NCBI RefSeq assembly: GCF_001644015.1
Contig: NZ_LUUI01000150.1
Location: 19,115 to 83,114, forward strand
Source: Methylomonas lenta
GTDB lineage: Bacteria; Pseudomonadota; Gammaproteobacteria; Methylococcales; Methylomonadaceae
DNA: 64,000 bases
Direction of reading: 5' to 3'
A program made the translations under genes and the position numbers. The notes under the pieces are model-generated. The model did no database searches and was not told the origin of the DNA. It saw only the letters and a program-made list of their open reading frames with translations. This document shows positions 33,520 through 42,650 of this stretch, one piece after another (the stretch's first letter is position 1; every line of letters starts with the position of its first letter).

Positions 33520-34241
33520 AAAAACGAGACCCAGAACTAGATGCGTACCTTGAGGAAGGGCGTACCTGGGAAGCCAACAAGCTCCGCGACGCCCTTAGAC
33601 AAAATACATTCCTACGCTGGACTATCGCTGGACTGATCGCCATCGCCATGAGTTTGGCCTGGGCCATCAAAGGACTAACCCCGTTAAAAACCACACAACC
33701 TTATGTTGTGCGTGTCGACAGCTCAACTGGGATTGTAGATGTTGTGCCGATATACAACGGCGAAGCCGAAGTATCGGAACTCACCACGCGGCACCTGCTC
33801 ACCCACTACCAAACCGCCCGCGAACGCTACTTCTATGCCATCGCTGAAACTGACTATGAAATGGTCGGGGCATTCAACAATGCCAAACTCAATGACGAGT
33901 GGGCGCGAGCCTGGCAGGAAACTAACCCCGAATCGCCACTAGTGAAATATAAGGACGGCACAACAGTAACCGTACACGTTAAAGGCATTACCTTTCTGGA
34001 GCCGGATAGCGGCGCAAGAGATACCGCTCAAATCCGCTTTACCACCGAAAAACGTCAAGGCGGCAACGGCTCCCCACGGATTAATCATTGGTTGTCTACC
34101 ATCAAATATGCCTACGGCGAGCCGTCGAAACAAGACAAAGAGCGTAGCCTTAACCAGTTGGGATTTCGGATTACCAGTTACCACAAAGAACCGGAAGTCA
34201 TTGCCGAACAAACGCAAATCCCGAATGGAGGCAAACCATGA
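33516..34241 (+). CDS. virB8: VirB8/TrwG-like T4SS protein
   Basis: The 241-residue protein has one N-terminal membrane segment (FLRWTIAGLIAIAMSLAWAI, about residues 32-51) and a periplasmic NTF2-like domain (YVVRVDSSTGIVDVVPIY, then QTARERYFYAIAETDYEMVG and the C-terminal LNQLGFRITSYHKEPE). VirB8 nucleates assembly of the channel. It is coupled to virB7 and virB9. Confidence 0.92.
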   Translation: MKKRDPELDAYLEEGRTWEANKLRDALRQNTFLRWTIAGLIAIAMSLAWAIKGLTPLKTTQPYVVRVDSSTGIVDVVPIYNGEAEVSELTTRHLLTHYQTARERYFYAIAETDYEMVGAFNNAKLNDEWARAWQETNPESPLVKYKDGTTVTVHVKGITFLEPDSGARDTAQIRFTTEKRQGGNGSPRINHWLSTIKYAYGEPSKQDKERSLNQLGFRITSYHKEPEVIAEQTQIPNGGKP

Positions 34242-35068
34242 GAACAGTTGCTCAATTAACTACCGTATCGCTATTAGTATGGGGATCGGCATGCGTGGCT
34301 GAGATTCGCCCCGCGCCAGGCATCACGGACCCTAGGGTGCGGGAAGTCGTATATGACAAAGACGACGTAATCAGGCTGACCGGATACATTGGCTACCAAA
34401 CCCACTTGCGACTTGCGCCTGACGAGCAATTTATCGGTGTGGGGGCAGGGGATACTGGCGGCTTAGATATAACCGCAGATGGTAACGATACCTGGATCAA
34501 ACCGAAAGCAGAGCTGGTGAGAACCAATATCGACGTAAAAACCAATTTGCGTGTTTACCACTTCGATTACGAAGTGAGAAAAGATCCGCCGAAAAACCGT
34601 TACCACATGATCTATTCGATTGCCTTTCGCTACCCGGAAGATGAAGAGAAACAACGAAACGACCGCACGGCCAGAAACAATCTTCGCGACAAACTACACG
34701 CCGCACCCTACAAAGCGAACCGCGATTACTGGTATTGCGGCAGTCCTTCAATGAAACCTATTGAAACTTATGACGACGGCATTCAAACCCATATCAAGTT
34801 TAGCGCCCATGCCGAATACCCGGCCATCTTTTCTGAAAACGAAGATGAGACGGAATCATTGATCAACTTCCATATAGACCCGGACAACGAAGAGGTCGTT
34901 ATTCACCGTGTAGCCCATCGCTTTATTTTGCGACGTGGCAACTTAGTTGGCTGTGTAGAGAACCGGCAATTTACCGGCGGCGGCAAGCGCTTGACCTCCG
35001 GTACAGTCAAAGAAGATGTGATCCTGAAAACACAACCTACAGAAAACGAGGCCGCTGGTTATGAATAA
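34238..35068 (+). CDS. virB9: VirB9/TrwF-like core-complex protein
   Basis: These 276 residues start with a signal peptide (about 1-21). The VirB9 N-terminal beta domain follows (PGITDPRVREVVYDKDDVIR, then GYIGYQTHLRLAPDE), then a C-terminal domain with a single cysteine (GNLVGCVENRQFTGGGKRL) that may bond to VirB7. It overlaps virB8 by four bases and virB10 by eight. Confidence 0.93.
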   Translation: MRTVAQLTTVSLLVWGSACVAEIRPAPGITDPRVREVVYDKDDVIRLTGYIGYQTHLRLAPDEQFIGVGAGDTGGLDITADGNDTWIKPKAELVRTNIDVKTNLRVYHFDYEVRKDPPKNRYHMIYSIAFRYPEDEEKQRNDRTARNNLRDKLHAAPYKANRDYWYCGSPSMKPIETYDDGIQTHIKFSAHAEYPAIFSENEDETESLINFHIDPDNEEVVIHRVAHRFILRRGNLVGCVENRQFTGGGKRLTSGTVKEDVILKTQPTENEAAGYE

Positions 35069-36290
35069 CACAAACGATACCCACATAGACGAAATGGAAC
35101 ATGCCGAACAAGTTGCGGGTGAGCGTAGAATCCCCAGCGTCACAAGAGGTCAATCAGTTCAATCTAAACTCAACAATATTTTTGCCATTGGCTTAATTGT
35201 CTTACTGGGCGGTGGTTTCTTAATGTGGTACTACACCAACCTTGCAGGTAAACAAAAACTGGCCGAAGACGCCAAACGCAAACAACAGGAGCAATTGTTA
35301 CAAGCCGACGGCAACTTGCCTAAATTGGGAGCTATTCCGTTTCCAAGCCAACCACAACCCGCAGCCCCGCAACCCACAGAACCGTTCAACGCCGGCAACC
35401 TATTCGGGCCACCACCCGAACTGGCCGATAACGGCGCCGGCAACAACGGCCAACCAAAACCCAAAACCCCCGAAGAACTGGCATTGGAACGCCGTCTGAA
35501 CACTCCTGTATATATCAAAACCGGGTTGCATACCGGCGCAAACGCAACCCAGCCTAATCAAGGACGCACCCCAGGCCAAAACCCGACGTTGACCGGCAAT
35601 AACACAGCACTAGGCGACGCGCTTAAACCGACAACCATGGCAACAGCTCGTGCGCAAATGATGCCGTCATTGACCTACCTGATTCCAAAGGGTAGGAAAG
35701 GCGATTGCACCCTGGAAACGGCCATCGACTCCCAACTCCCCGGCCTTGTGACCTGCGTACTGGCGTATGACATATTCGGGGCAGATGGCAAAGTGCCATT
35801 GCTGAAACGCGGCACCGCTATTAATGGTGAAACCCGGTCGAACGTACAGCAAGGCCAAAACCGTCTTTTTGTGATTTGGACAGAAGCCCGCACCGAAACT
35901 GGCGTCATTGCTCAACTCGACTCGCCGGCTACCGACTCGTTGGGTAGATCGGGCATAACCGGCGAAGTGGATAATCACTTTTGGGATAGATTCGGGGCGG
36001 CGATACTGATTTCAGTGATCAACGGCGCTATACAGGCCGGTACCAATTACGCCAGCGGTGCGGGCAATAGCGGCGGAACGACGTTGAACTACAACACCCA
36101 GCAGCCCAATAGCGTCATGACAGAGGTGTTGAGAAGCACGGTCAATATTCCACCGACCATCAACATCCCGCAAGGTGAACGCGTACAAATCCTGTTTGCC
36201 CGCGATGTTGATTTTCGTTCGGTGTATTCCTTAGAGGACAAATATCAGTACATCTACGACGAAGCCGAAGCCAAGTACCGGATGAACTAA
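35061..36290 (+). CDS. virB10: VirB10/TrwE-like core-complex protein
   Basis: The 409-residue protein has a cytoplasmic N terminus, one membrane helix (about residues 40-58), a proline-rich linker (residues about 90-140) and the C-terminal VirB10 beta barrel (GRKGDCTLETAIDSQLPGLV, then RLFVIWTEARTETGVIAQLD and PQGERVQILFARDVDF). It spans both membranes and relays energy from the ATPases. A KorB-like operator follows directly after the stop. Confidence 0.94.
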   Translation: MNNTNDTHIDEMEHAEQVAGERRIPSVTRGQSVQSKLNNIFAIGLIVLLGGGFLMWYYTNLAGKQKLAEDAKRKQQEQLLQADGNLPKLGAIPFPSQPQPAAPQPTEPFNAGNLFGPPPELADNGAGNNGQPKPKTPEELALERRLNTPVYIKTGLHTGANATQPNQGRTPGQNPTLTGNNTALGDALKPTTMATARAQMMPSLTYLIPKGRKGDCTLETAIDSQLPGLVTCVLAYDIFGADGKVPLLKRGTAINGETRSNVQQGQNRLFVIWTEARTETGVIAQLDSPATDSLGRSGITGEVDNHFWDRFGAAILISVINGAIQAGTNYASGAGNSGGTTLNYNTQQPNSVMTEVLRSTVNIPPTINIPQGERVQILFARDVDFRSVYSLEDKYQYIYDEAEAKYRMN

Positions 36291-36297
36291 GCCTACA

Positions 36298-36315
36298 TTT
36301 TCGCGCCCGCGAAAA
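36298..36315. promoter_or_regulatory. KorB-like palindromic operator, copy 7
   Basis: TTTTCGCG-CC-CGCGAAAA between virB10 and virB11, 34 bp before the virB11 start. Confidence 0.65.
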
Positions 36316-36349
36316 TTCAAAGACGAAATCACCCTATCAGGGGAATGAA

Positions 36350-37366
36350 ATGGAAACGGCACTAAGACTCGATAACATAGAATATTTAAGCGCATTGCAT
36401 CACTACCTAACGCCACTGCGTTTCATATTGGACGATGATAATGTAACCGAGATTTGCATAAACAAACCATTTGAAGCCTACGTCCAGCGTTATGATGGAA
36501 AAGCCTGTGAACAACTGAAGTTCGCCTCGCCCGGCTGGTGTCGGAACATGGCGAACTTGGTAGCCAACAAAACCGCGCAAGGTGCTGACGAAGTAACGCC
36601 ATTGTTATCCGCAGACCTCCCAACTGGCGAGCGGATTCAGTTTGTATTACCGCCCGCCGCCGAACACGTTTCCATCACCATTCGCCGGCCATCAAAAACG
36701 GTATGGACGCTTGATGAACTCGACGAAAGAGGGCTATTTGGCGAATGCATAGACGCCAGCGACGAACTCGATGAAGTTGAGCGCGAATTGCTCGCACTTA
36801 AAGAAAAACGCCGATATAGCGAATTTATTAAACTGGGCATCCTTGCCAAAAAAAACTTTCTGCTCTCCGGTGTCACCGGCTCCGGCAAAACCACCGTCAA
36901 TAAAGCGCTGATCCTCGAAATACCCGAATACGAACGCATTATCACCATCGAAGACGCCAAGGAGTTAGTGATAGTCAATCAGCCTGATCATGTGCGGCTG
37001 CTGTATTCGAAAGGCGGGCAGGGGCAAGCCAACGTAACCCCGAAAGCGTTGCTCGAAGCTTGTTTACGGATGAAACCAGATCGTTTGTTTCTGGCAGAAT
37101 TGCGGGGTGATGAAGCATTCGAATACCTGAGAGCCGTTGCATCGCATCCAGGCTCAATCACCAGCGTACATGGCCACACTGCACAATTGGCCCTGGCGCA
37201 AATGGTCTTATTGCTCAGACAAAGCCCAGCGGGCCAAGCCCTACAAGCGGAAGAAATCAAGTCACTGCTTTACCAAACTATCGACATCGTTTTGCAGTTC
37301 AACCACGAACGGCGGGTAAAAGAAGTCTGGTTCAAACCTGAGCTAAAACGCGCTCACAGCCTATGA
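36350..37366 (+). CDS. virB11: VirB11/TrwD-like traffic ATPase
   Basis: The 338-residue protein has the N-terminal VirB11 domain and a C-terminal RecA fold. Walker A is LSGVTGSGKTTVNKAL (about residues 172-187). An Asp box follows (ERIITIEDAKELVI), then Walker B (RLFLAELRGDEAFEYLRAV) and the His box (PGSITSVHGHTA). It forms a hexamer that drives pilus and substrate transfer. It is coupled to virD4 by ATGA overlap. AGGGGA precedes the start. Confidence 0.95.
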   Translation: METALRLDNIEYLSALHHYLTPLRFILDDDNVTEICINKPFEAYVQRYDGKACEQLKFASPGWCRNMANLVANKTAQGADEVTPLLSADLPTGERIQFVLPPAAEHVSITIRRPSKTVWTLDELDERGLFGECIDASDELDEVERELLALKEKRRYSEFIKLGILAKKNFLLSGVTGSGKTTVNKALILEIPEYERIITIEDAKELVIVNQPDHVRLLYSKGGQGQANVTPKALLEACLRMKPDRLFLAELRGDEAFEYLRAVASHPGSITSVHGHTAQLALAQMVLLLRQSPAGQALQAEEIKSLLYQTIDIVLQFNHERRVKEVWFKPELKRAHSL

Positions 37367-39225
37367 AAAAGATCGGCAAAACAGTAGCAGGGGTATTGAT
37401 AGCCATCGTGGCTGGACTCTACCTGTCCGGCTATTTTTTTCTGGCGGTCAATCATCAAAACCCCATTCAGACCACCCCGATTACCATTCTGCAATACGGT
37501 CATTATTACGGCCACAAGCCTGCGATTCGTAAGCGCTTGATCGGCAGCACGGTAGCCGGCTTTGTGGTGATAGGGGGTGTCGTCGCTATTCCATTGATGC
37601 CACGCCGCCGGTCATTACATGGCGACGCTAAATTCGCATCCCGCAAAGAAATCAAAGATCGCGGCCTGTTAGATGGCGACGGCATTATTGTTGGGAAAAT
37701 GGGTAATCAATATCTAACAATTCCCGGTCAACAGGGCGCAATACTGGCCGCACCGCCTAGATCGGGCAAGGGTGTTGGTGTGGTCATTCCGAATCTACTC
37801 AATTTTGCCGGCTCCGTGATTGTGATTGACGTCAAAAAGGAGAACTGGAAAGCCACCGCCGGATTCAGGCAAAAACACGGGCAAGCAGTCCATCTATTTG
37901 ATCCGCTATCGGAATCCGGCCATACCGCCCGCTGGAACCCGCTTTTTTATGTGTCCAACGATCCCGGTATCCGGATTAACGATGTGCAACGCATCGCCGA
38001 AATGCTCTATTCGGTCGAGACCAATAAAGACTCATTTTGGGTATTAAGCGCAAGAACGTTGTTTTTAGGTATCGCCCTTTATCTGTTCGAAACCACTGAC
38101 AGTCTGAGAACCATCGGCGAAGTCTTACGGCAAGGTATGTCGGGCGGCACAACCGGAGAGGGTTTTGTCGAGCATTGGAAAGGGATACTCGCCCGACGTA
38201 GAGGGGGCAATAACCCGCTTTCGTGGCAATGTGTCTCGTCTATTTACGAAGTCATTGACCTACCACCGCAAACAGCCGGCGGTATTCGTAAAGAACTCAC
38301 CTCGAAACTGTCACTCTGGCTGAATCCGCTACTGGACGCCGCCACATCGGGCAATGACTTCGATTTGCGGGACTTGCGTAAAAAACCCACATCCATCTAT
38401 GTCGGTGTCAAACCTGACGACCTAGACCGCATACGCCCCGTTCTAAGCCTGTTTTTTCAGCAAGCCATCGGCTTACACACCCGCGAACTACCCGAACACA
38501 ACCCGCTACTGAAACATCAACTGTTATTGCTGCTCGATGAGTTTACCGCTTTGGGCCGGATTCCGATTATCGAAACATCCAGCGGCTTTCTACCTGGCTA
38601 TAACGTGCGGATACTGCTGGTCATTCAAACGCCGTCGCAACTACGCTCAGTCTATGGCAGGGATGGGGCGGATACCATTATCAAAACCCTGGCCGGACGC
38701 ATTATGTTCGCGCCTAAAGATTTTATGGACGCACAGGAAATCTCGAATGATCTAGGTTCCACGACCGTCAAAGGCAAAAGCCGTTCGCGGCCTATGTGGG
38801 GTACGAAAGGCAATAGCACAACGGAAAGCGATCAACGCCGCATGTTGCTGATGCCGCAAGAAGTTAAGGAAATCGGCGAAGACAAGGAAATCATCATCTA
38901 TGAAGGTATCCGCCCAATACTGGCCGAAAAAATCATTTATTACCAAGATCGGCATTTCAAAAAACGCCTACTTGCAGCCCCTAGAATAAAGCGCATCAAA
39001 CCGGTCACAAGAGCCATCGAGGAAGTTATGACCGAGATAACGCCAAAAGCCGCATCCAACCACAGACCTTTAACGATAGCGGAAATCGAAAACTTCGACA
39101 GCCTATCGTTAACCGATTTTGCAATTGACACGCATTACATAGTACCGCCAACCGACCAGCCTATGACCTCTGAGGAGGTAAAGGCCGCTGCACAACGTTA
39201 CCTCAATTTAGTCGTTGAAAACTAG
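37363..39225 (+). CDS. virD4: VirD4/TraG-type coupling protein
   Basis: The 620-residue protein has two N-terminal membrane segments (about residues 8-28 and 61-79). The TraG/VirD4 ATPase domain follows, with Walker A ILAAPPRSGKGVGVVIPN (about 127-144) and Walker B LLLLLDEFTALGR (about 387-399). It brings the relaxase-DNA complex to the channel. The GDAKFASRKEI segment and long C terminus resemble RP4 TraG more than R388 TrwB, while the channel genes look like the trw/tra set. The combination fits the RP4-like oriT. Confidence 0.93.
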   Translation: MKKIGKTVAGVLIAIVAGLYLSGYFFLAVNHQNPIQTTPITILQYGHYYGHKPAIRKRLIGSTVAGFVVIGGVVAIPLMPRRRSLHGDAKFASRKEIKDRGLLDGDGIIVGKMGNQYLTIPGQQGAILAAPPRSGKGVGVVIPNLLNFAGSVIVIDVKKENWKATAGFRQKHGQAVHLFDPLSESGHTARWNPLFYVSNDPGIRINDVQRIAEMLYSVETNKDSFWVLSARTLFLGIALYLFETTDSLRTIGEVLRQGMSGGTTGEGFVEHWKGILARRRGGNNPLSWQCVSSIYEVIDLPPQTAGGIRKELTSKLSLWLNPLLDAATSGNDFDLRDLRKKPTSIYVGVKPDDLDRIRPVLSLFFQQAIGLHTRELPEHNPLLKHQLLLLLDEFTALGRIPIIETSSGFLPGYNVRILLVIQTPSQLRSVYGRDGADTIIKTLAGRIMFAPKDFMDAQEISNDLGSTTVKGKSRSRPMWGTKGNSTTESDQRRMLLMPQEVKEIGEDKEIIIYEGIRPILAEKIIYYQDRHFKKRLLAAPRIKRIKPVTRAIEEVMTEITPKAASNHRPLTIAEIENFDSLSLTDFAIDTHYIVPPTDQPMTSEEVKAAAQRYLNLVVEN

Positions 39226-39234
39226 GAGCATAAA

Positions 39235-40941
39235 ATGGCAACTCAGCCCGAAACAAACCCAATAAGCGACCAAAATCATCAAACCCAATCAACCAACATT
39301 TTTATCGTCAAAGTGGGTAATCAATCGAAGCCATTCACCGACGCCCAAAAGGCCGGCGCGGCTTACTTCGCCGCCAACCCGGAAAAGACCCCGAGACCAA
39401 GTGTCATCCATTCGGAAAACAATCGCGAGCGTATCATGGCCTCTACCGAAGTCCACGGCACTTACATGGACGGTCAAACCCGGTATTTCAAAACCCTGCC
39501 TGACGTGTTGCCCATCGATAAAGCGTTTCAGGCCGGCTTTTACAGCGCACTGGAAAAATCGGTACGCAAACGTCTTCAAACGCTGAATATCCAAGCCAGC
39601 GAAAACAAAGCCGCGCAACCATTTAAACTGGATGATCGTCTAGCCAGCGACCTGGTACGGTTCGCTAACTTCAATCAAGAAAAGGCGCTAAAAAACTGGC
39701 AAAAATACGCACCGGAAGGCATGGCCATACCAACCTATCTGGAAAACCCATCAATGGCCCAAAACAGCCAGTCATCGGTCAGCCGGCAACAACCCCAAGA
39801 AAACGTCATCGCCTTTTATGACAGGTCGCAAGAAAAAACCCCCAGCAACCCCCAGCAAACGCCACCCATAGTGCCTGAACAGGCCGACAGCCATGAAAAC
39901 CCGCAGCCTAAACAAGCCGGAAATCAAGACGTACCTGAACGCGTGGCAAGCCGATACCTGCGATTGAAAAATCAATATTACTTCCAAGATAAAACCCTAG
40001 CCTTCGAGGATGGCGGCAAAAAATTAAAGCTTGAAACCGAGAACATCACGGTAATACGGGACGCGATAGCCATTGCAGAAGCCCGGCGCTGGCAAAGCAT
40101 CACCGTATCCGGCACGGACAATTTCAAGCACCAAGTGTGGCGTGAAGCTTCGCTCAAGGGTATCGAGGTTGTCGGTTATCAGCCGACGAAATTTGCCGAG
40201 GCCGAATTGCTAAAAGCAATGACAGCCCGTGATTCGAAAAACCAGGCAACCGAACGGCAACCGAAGCAACGGGACGACGTGACCACCGGCGTTTTGTTAG
40301 CGCACGGCGCAGACCACTACAAGCACGATCAGAACCAAGGCAAATCCTATTTCGTGAAACTGGATGTCGAGGGTCAGGCGATTACAAAATGGGGAGCTGA
40401 CTTCAAGCGCGCTTTTGCCGATTCGCAATCACAGCCCCAAATAGGCGATACCGTCGTGTTGAGTAACGTCGGCAAACAAAGCATGAACATTCCAGCCAAA
40501 ACCCGTGACGAGGAGGGCAACCCTATCGAAACCCAGAAAACCGTACAAAAAACCACCTGGCGTATCGAAAAAGCGACTTATCAAACCGCGCTCGAAGAAC
40601 ACGCTGAAGCGCTACGCACCGGTAAGGAAATCGAGCAAAAAGTGATCGCGCAAATACCACAAGTGGCAGCAGCGATTACCGCCGCCAAGCTAGGCGAGAA
40701 AATCGCAGAACAAGCCCATGTAAGCGGCGTCATAAAATCTGAAGACGAAAAATCGGCGTTGGTCTATTTAATCAGGGAAGGTCTAGCCAGCGCATTGGAA
40801 AAAGGTAAGAAAATCACCGCCCCGGAAATCAAGGAACAAGGGAAACAGGCCACTATCGACGCTAACAGCGTATTTAACGACCATAAACCGCCGATCATGA
40901 CCCAAGAACCCGCAAAGCAAGAGCAAGGTATAAGCAGATGA
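39235..40941 (+). CDS. LPD7-domain protein (detached relaxase-type C-terminal part)
   Basis: This 568-residue soluble protein has an N-terminal region with repeated QPE/PQQ linkers. An LPD7 domain follows at about residues 240-325 (YLRLKNQYYFQDKTLAFEDG, then IAIAEARRWQSITVSGTDNF and GIEVVGYQPT). Next is a beta-rich domain (VLLAHGADHYKHDQNQGKSY, then AITKWGADFKRAFAD) common in LPD7 proteins, and a helical end. LPD7 is often fused to MOBP relaxases, but here the relaxase is a separate gene 31 kb away. It starts 9 bp after virD4. Confidence 0.75.
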   Translation: MATQPETNPISDQNHQTQSTNIFIVKVGNQSKPFTDAQKAGAAYFAANPEKTPRPSVIHSENNRERIMASTEVHGTYMDGQTRYFKTLPDVLPIDKAFQAGFYSALEKSVRKRLQTLNIQASENKAAQPFKLDDRLASDLVRFANFNQEKALKNWQKYAPEGMAIPTYLENPSMAQNSQSSVSRQQPQENVIAFYDRSQEKTPSNPQQTPPIVPEQADSHENPQPKQAGNQDVPERVASRYLRLKNQYYFQDKTLAFEDGGKKLKLETENITVIRDAIAIAEARRWQSITVSGTDNFKHQVWREASLKGIEVVGYQPTKFAEAELLKAMTARDSKNQATERQPKQRDDVTTGVLLAHGADHYKHDQNQGKSYFVKLDVEGQAITKWGADFKRAFADSQSQPQIGDTVVLSNVGKQSMNIPAKTRDEEGNPIETQKTVQKTTWRIEKATYQTALEEHAEALRTGKEIEQKVIAQIPQVAAAITAAKLGEKIAEQAHVSGVIKSEDEKSALVYLIREGLASALEKGKKITAPEIKEQGKQATIDANSVFNDHKPPIMTQEPAKQEQGISR

Positions 40942-41468
40942 AAGCCTGCATCCATAGGGCTTGCTGTGTGTTGATGCTCACACTTCAACCCGCATTCGCG
41001 GCAGAACTGGACAAGCAAACGGTCGAAAGCGCCAAACGCTTTCTGGCCGCGTATCTTGACTACACCAACACAAGCAACATCAACCTACTGACACTCTACA
41101 GCGAGACAGCCAAGATCAAAGTCACTGTGACCACGCTGGACAGGACCACCACTGAAAGGGACTTTAGCGGCCACGTGTGGAAACAGCTCTTGCGCGAAAC
41201 TTGGTATAACGGCCAGCCTTCGATTGAACCGATTGAATTACACGACGTGACCATTAAAAGCCTTGGTGTAAATACACTAGCGATAGCGGCTCATCGTTAC
41301 GCCATGCGTCGCTGTTACTGGGACAACAACTATCAACTGGTGATTGAGAAAACCGCCACTAGCGGCTATCTAATTGTGAGCGAAAACCTCATTATCGATC
41401 ACCAAAACCAATGCCAACGACCAGAAACCACGACGATCAAGCAAGAAATACAGATCGTGCCCCATTAA
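40938..41468 (+). CDS. Exported hypothetical protein, NTF2-like
   Basis: These 176 residues start with a signal peptide (CCVLMLTLQPAFAAEL, cut near Ala22). The domain that follows has the pattern of a small alpha-beta cone fold (VESAKRFLAAYLDYTNTSNI, then HVWKQLLRETWYNGQ and YLIVSENLIIDHQNQC). A cysteine pair (RRCYWDNN and NQCQRP) may form a disulfide. It overlaps the LPD7 gene by four bases, so it belongs to the transfer operon. Its function is unknown. Confidence 0.6.
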   Translation: MKACIHRACCVLMLTLQPAFAAELDKQTVESAKRFLAAYLDYTNTSNINLLTLYSETAKIKVTVTTLDRTTTERDFSGHVWKQLLRETWYNGQPSIEPIELHDVTIKSLGVNTLAIAAHRYAMRRCYWDNNYQLVIEKTATSGYLIVSENLIIDHQNQCQRPETTTIKQEIQIVPH

Positions 41469-41502
41469 TCCGTAATCGGCTCGATAATGGAGAACACACC
41501 CG

Positions 41503-42090
41503 ATGAATATAGTACGTGGGGCATTGATGCTGCTGTTGGCACAATCGGCACAGGCTGGACCGAGTCAAGAGGCTGTTATTCGGTTACAAGTGGCGTCGCT
41601 CGATGCGAATGTGGCGGATACCGTCCGCCAAAGCGCCGTGATGAATGACGAGAAACGTCAATGGATAGAGCAAACTGATAGGGCGCTGGTCATACAGATG
41701 GCCGAGAACAAGGCGTTGGCTGAGCGGCTGCACAATCAACGACTGCGCCGTGAACTATTACAAACCATCCATTACGAAGCCAAGCGAGCCGGACTGGAAC
41801 CGGATTTAGTGTTATCCGTGATCAGGGTTGAAAGCAACTTTCGCAAATATGCCATTTCATCAGCCGGTGCTAGGGGCTATATGCAGGTCATGCCATTTTG
41901 GGCGGACATTGTAGGCGAACGCTCGACCGACTTATTTAACGTTCGGACCAACCTGCGGTTGGGTTGTGCCATTCTAAGGGCTTATCTGGATCAAGAGAAA
42001 GGAAATTTAAGCCGTGCGCTAGCACGCTATAACGGCAGCCTGGGCAGCGCAACCTATCCAAATTACATCTATGCATCCTGGATAAAGTGA
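41503..42090 (+). CDS. VirB1-like lytic transglycosylase
   Basis: The 195-residue protein has a signal peptide (to about QAGPSQ), a helical spacer and an SLT domain: DLVLSVIRVESNFRKYAISS with the catalytic Glu, GARGYMQVMPFW, NLRLGCAILRAYLDQ and LARYNGSLGS. It opens the peptidoglycan for the channel. In most trw/tra systems virB1 is near the start of the operon; here it is the last gene, after virD4 and the LPD7 protein. Confidence 0.9.
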   Translation: MNIVRGALMLLLAQSAQAGPSQEAVIRLQVASLDANVADTVRQSAVMNDEKRQWIEQTDRALVIQMAENKALAERLHNQRLRRELLQTIHYEAKRAGLEPDLVLSVIRVESNFRKYAISSAGARGYMQVMPFWADIVGERSTDLFNVRTNLRLGCAILRAYLDQEKGNLSRALARYNGSLGSATYPNYIYASWIK

Positions 42091-42650
42091 ATTTGCCCGA
42101 AGCTCAGGGATAGACGATGCCAGCCTCTGCAAGACAGTCAATGACGCCGAAAATGGATTACTGATTCCTGCTTAAAAGCATCAGACATTCTAATCGCAAA
42201 ATCGCCACCCATTCCGATACAAAACCAGCCAAATTTTGATCGTTCGCTATCGACCCGTTTTTGCCTGTCGAGTTTCTCCAAAGCGGCCAGCCAGGCAAAT
42301 GTAGATTCCTCGAACTGGCGGACTACAAAACTGCCGTTGGCGACCGCAACTAACCGGCCACTAAGAGTCATTCAAAACTTGGAGCCGGTCACGATATTCA
42401 ATACGTAGACCTAATGTATCGGGGGTCATAGAAAATCGTCAAGCAGGTAATAACGGTAAGCAGAGCAATTCTTGATTATTTTGCATAACTGAGCAGACTG
42501 CTTTTAAACGTCTTCATATCAGTAGAAGAATGGGTTATGTGCTACAAACCCAGGCAGTTTATTAACTCTCAACACTTATTTTCAAAGGGCTTGACAACCG
42601 CAAGCAATACGATCTAGGCTCAGTTGACATTTCAGCAGCCGGAGTAAGAC
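42091..42650. other. Boundary region between the transfer genes and chromosome-like DNA
   Basis: No convincing gene is present. A 77-codon minus-strand ORF (42371-42138) reads SGRLVAVANGSFVVRQFEES but ends in unstructured sequence, has no ribosome binding site and lies in repeat-like DNA. A TTGACA sits near 42592, about 60 bp before the next gene. No attachment-site repeat was found. Confidence 0.45.

Noticed and set aside
42138-42371. 77-codon minus-strand ORF as a gene
   Set aside because: It has no ribosome binding site, protein-like sequence only in part, and lies in repeat-like boundary DNA.
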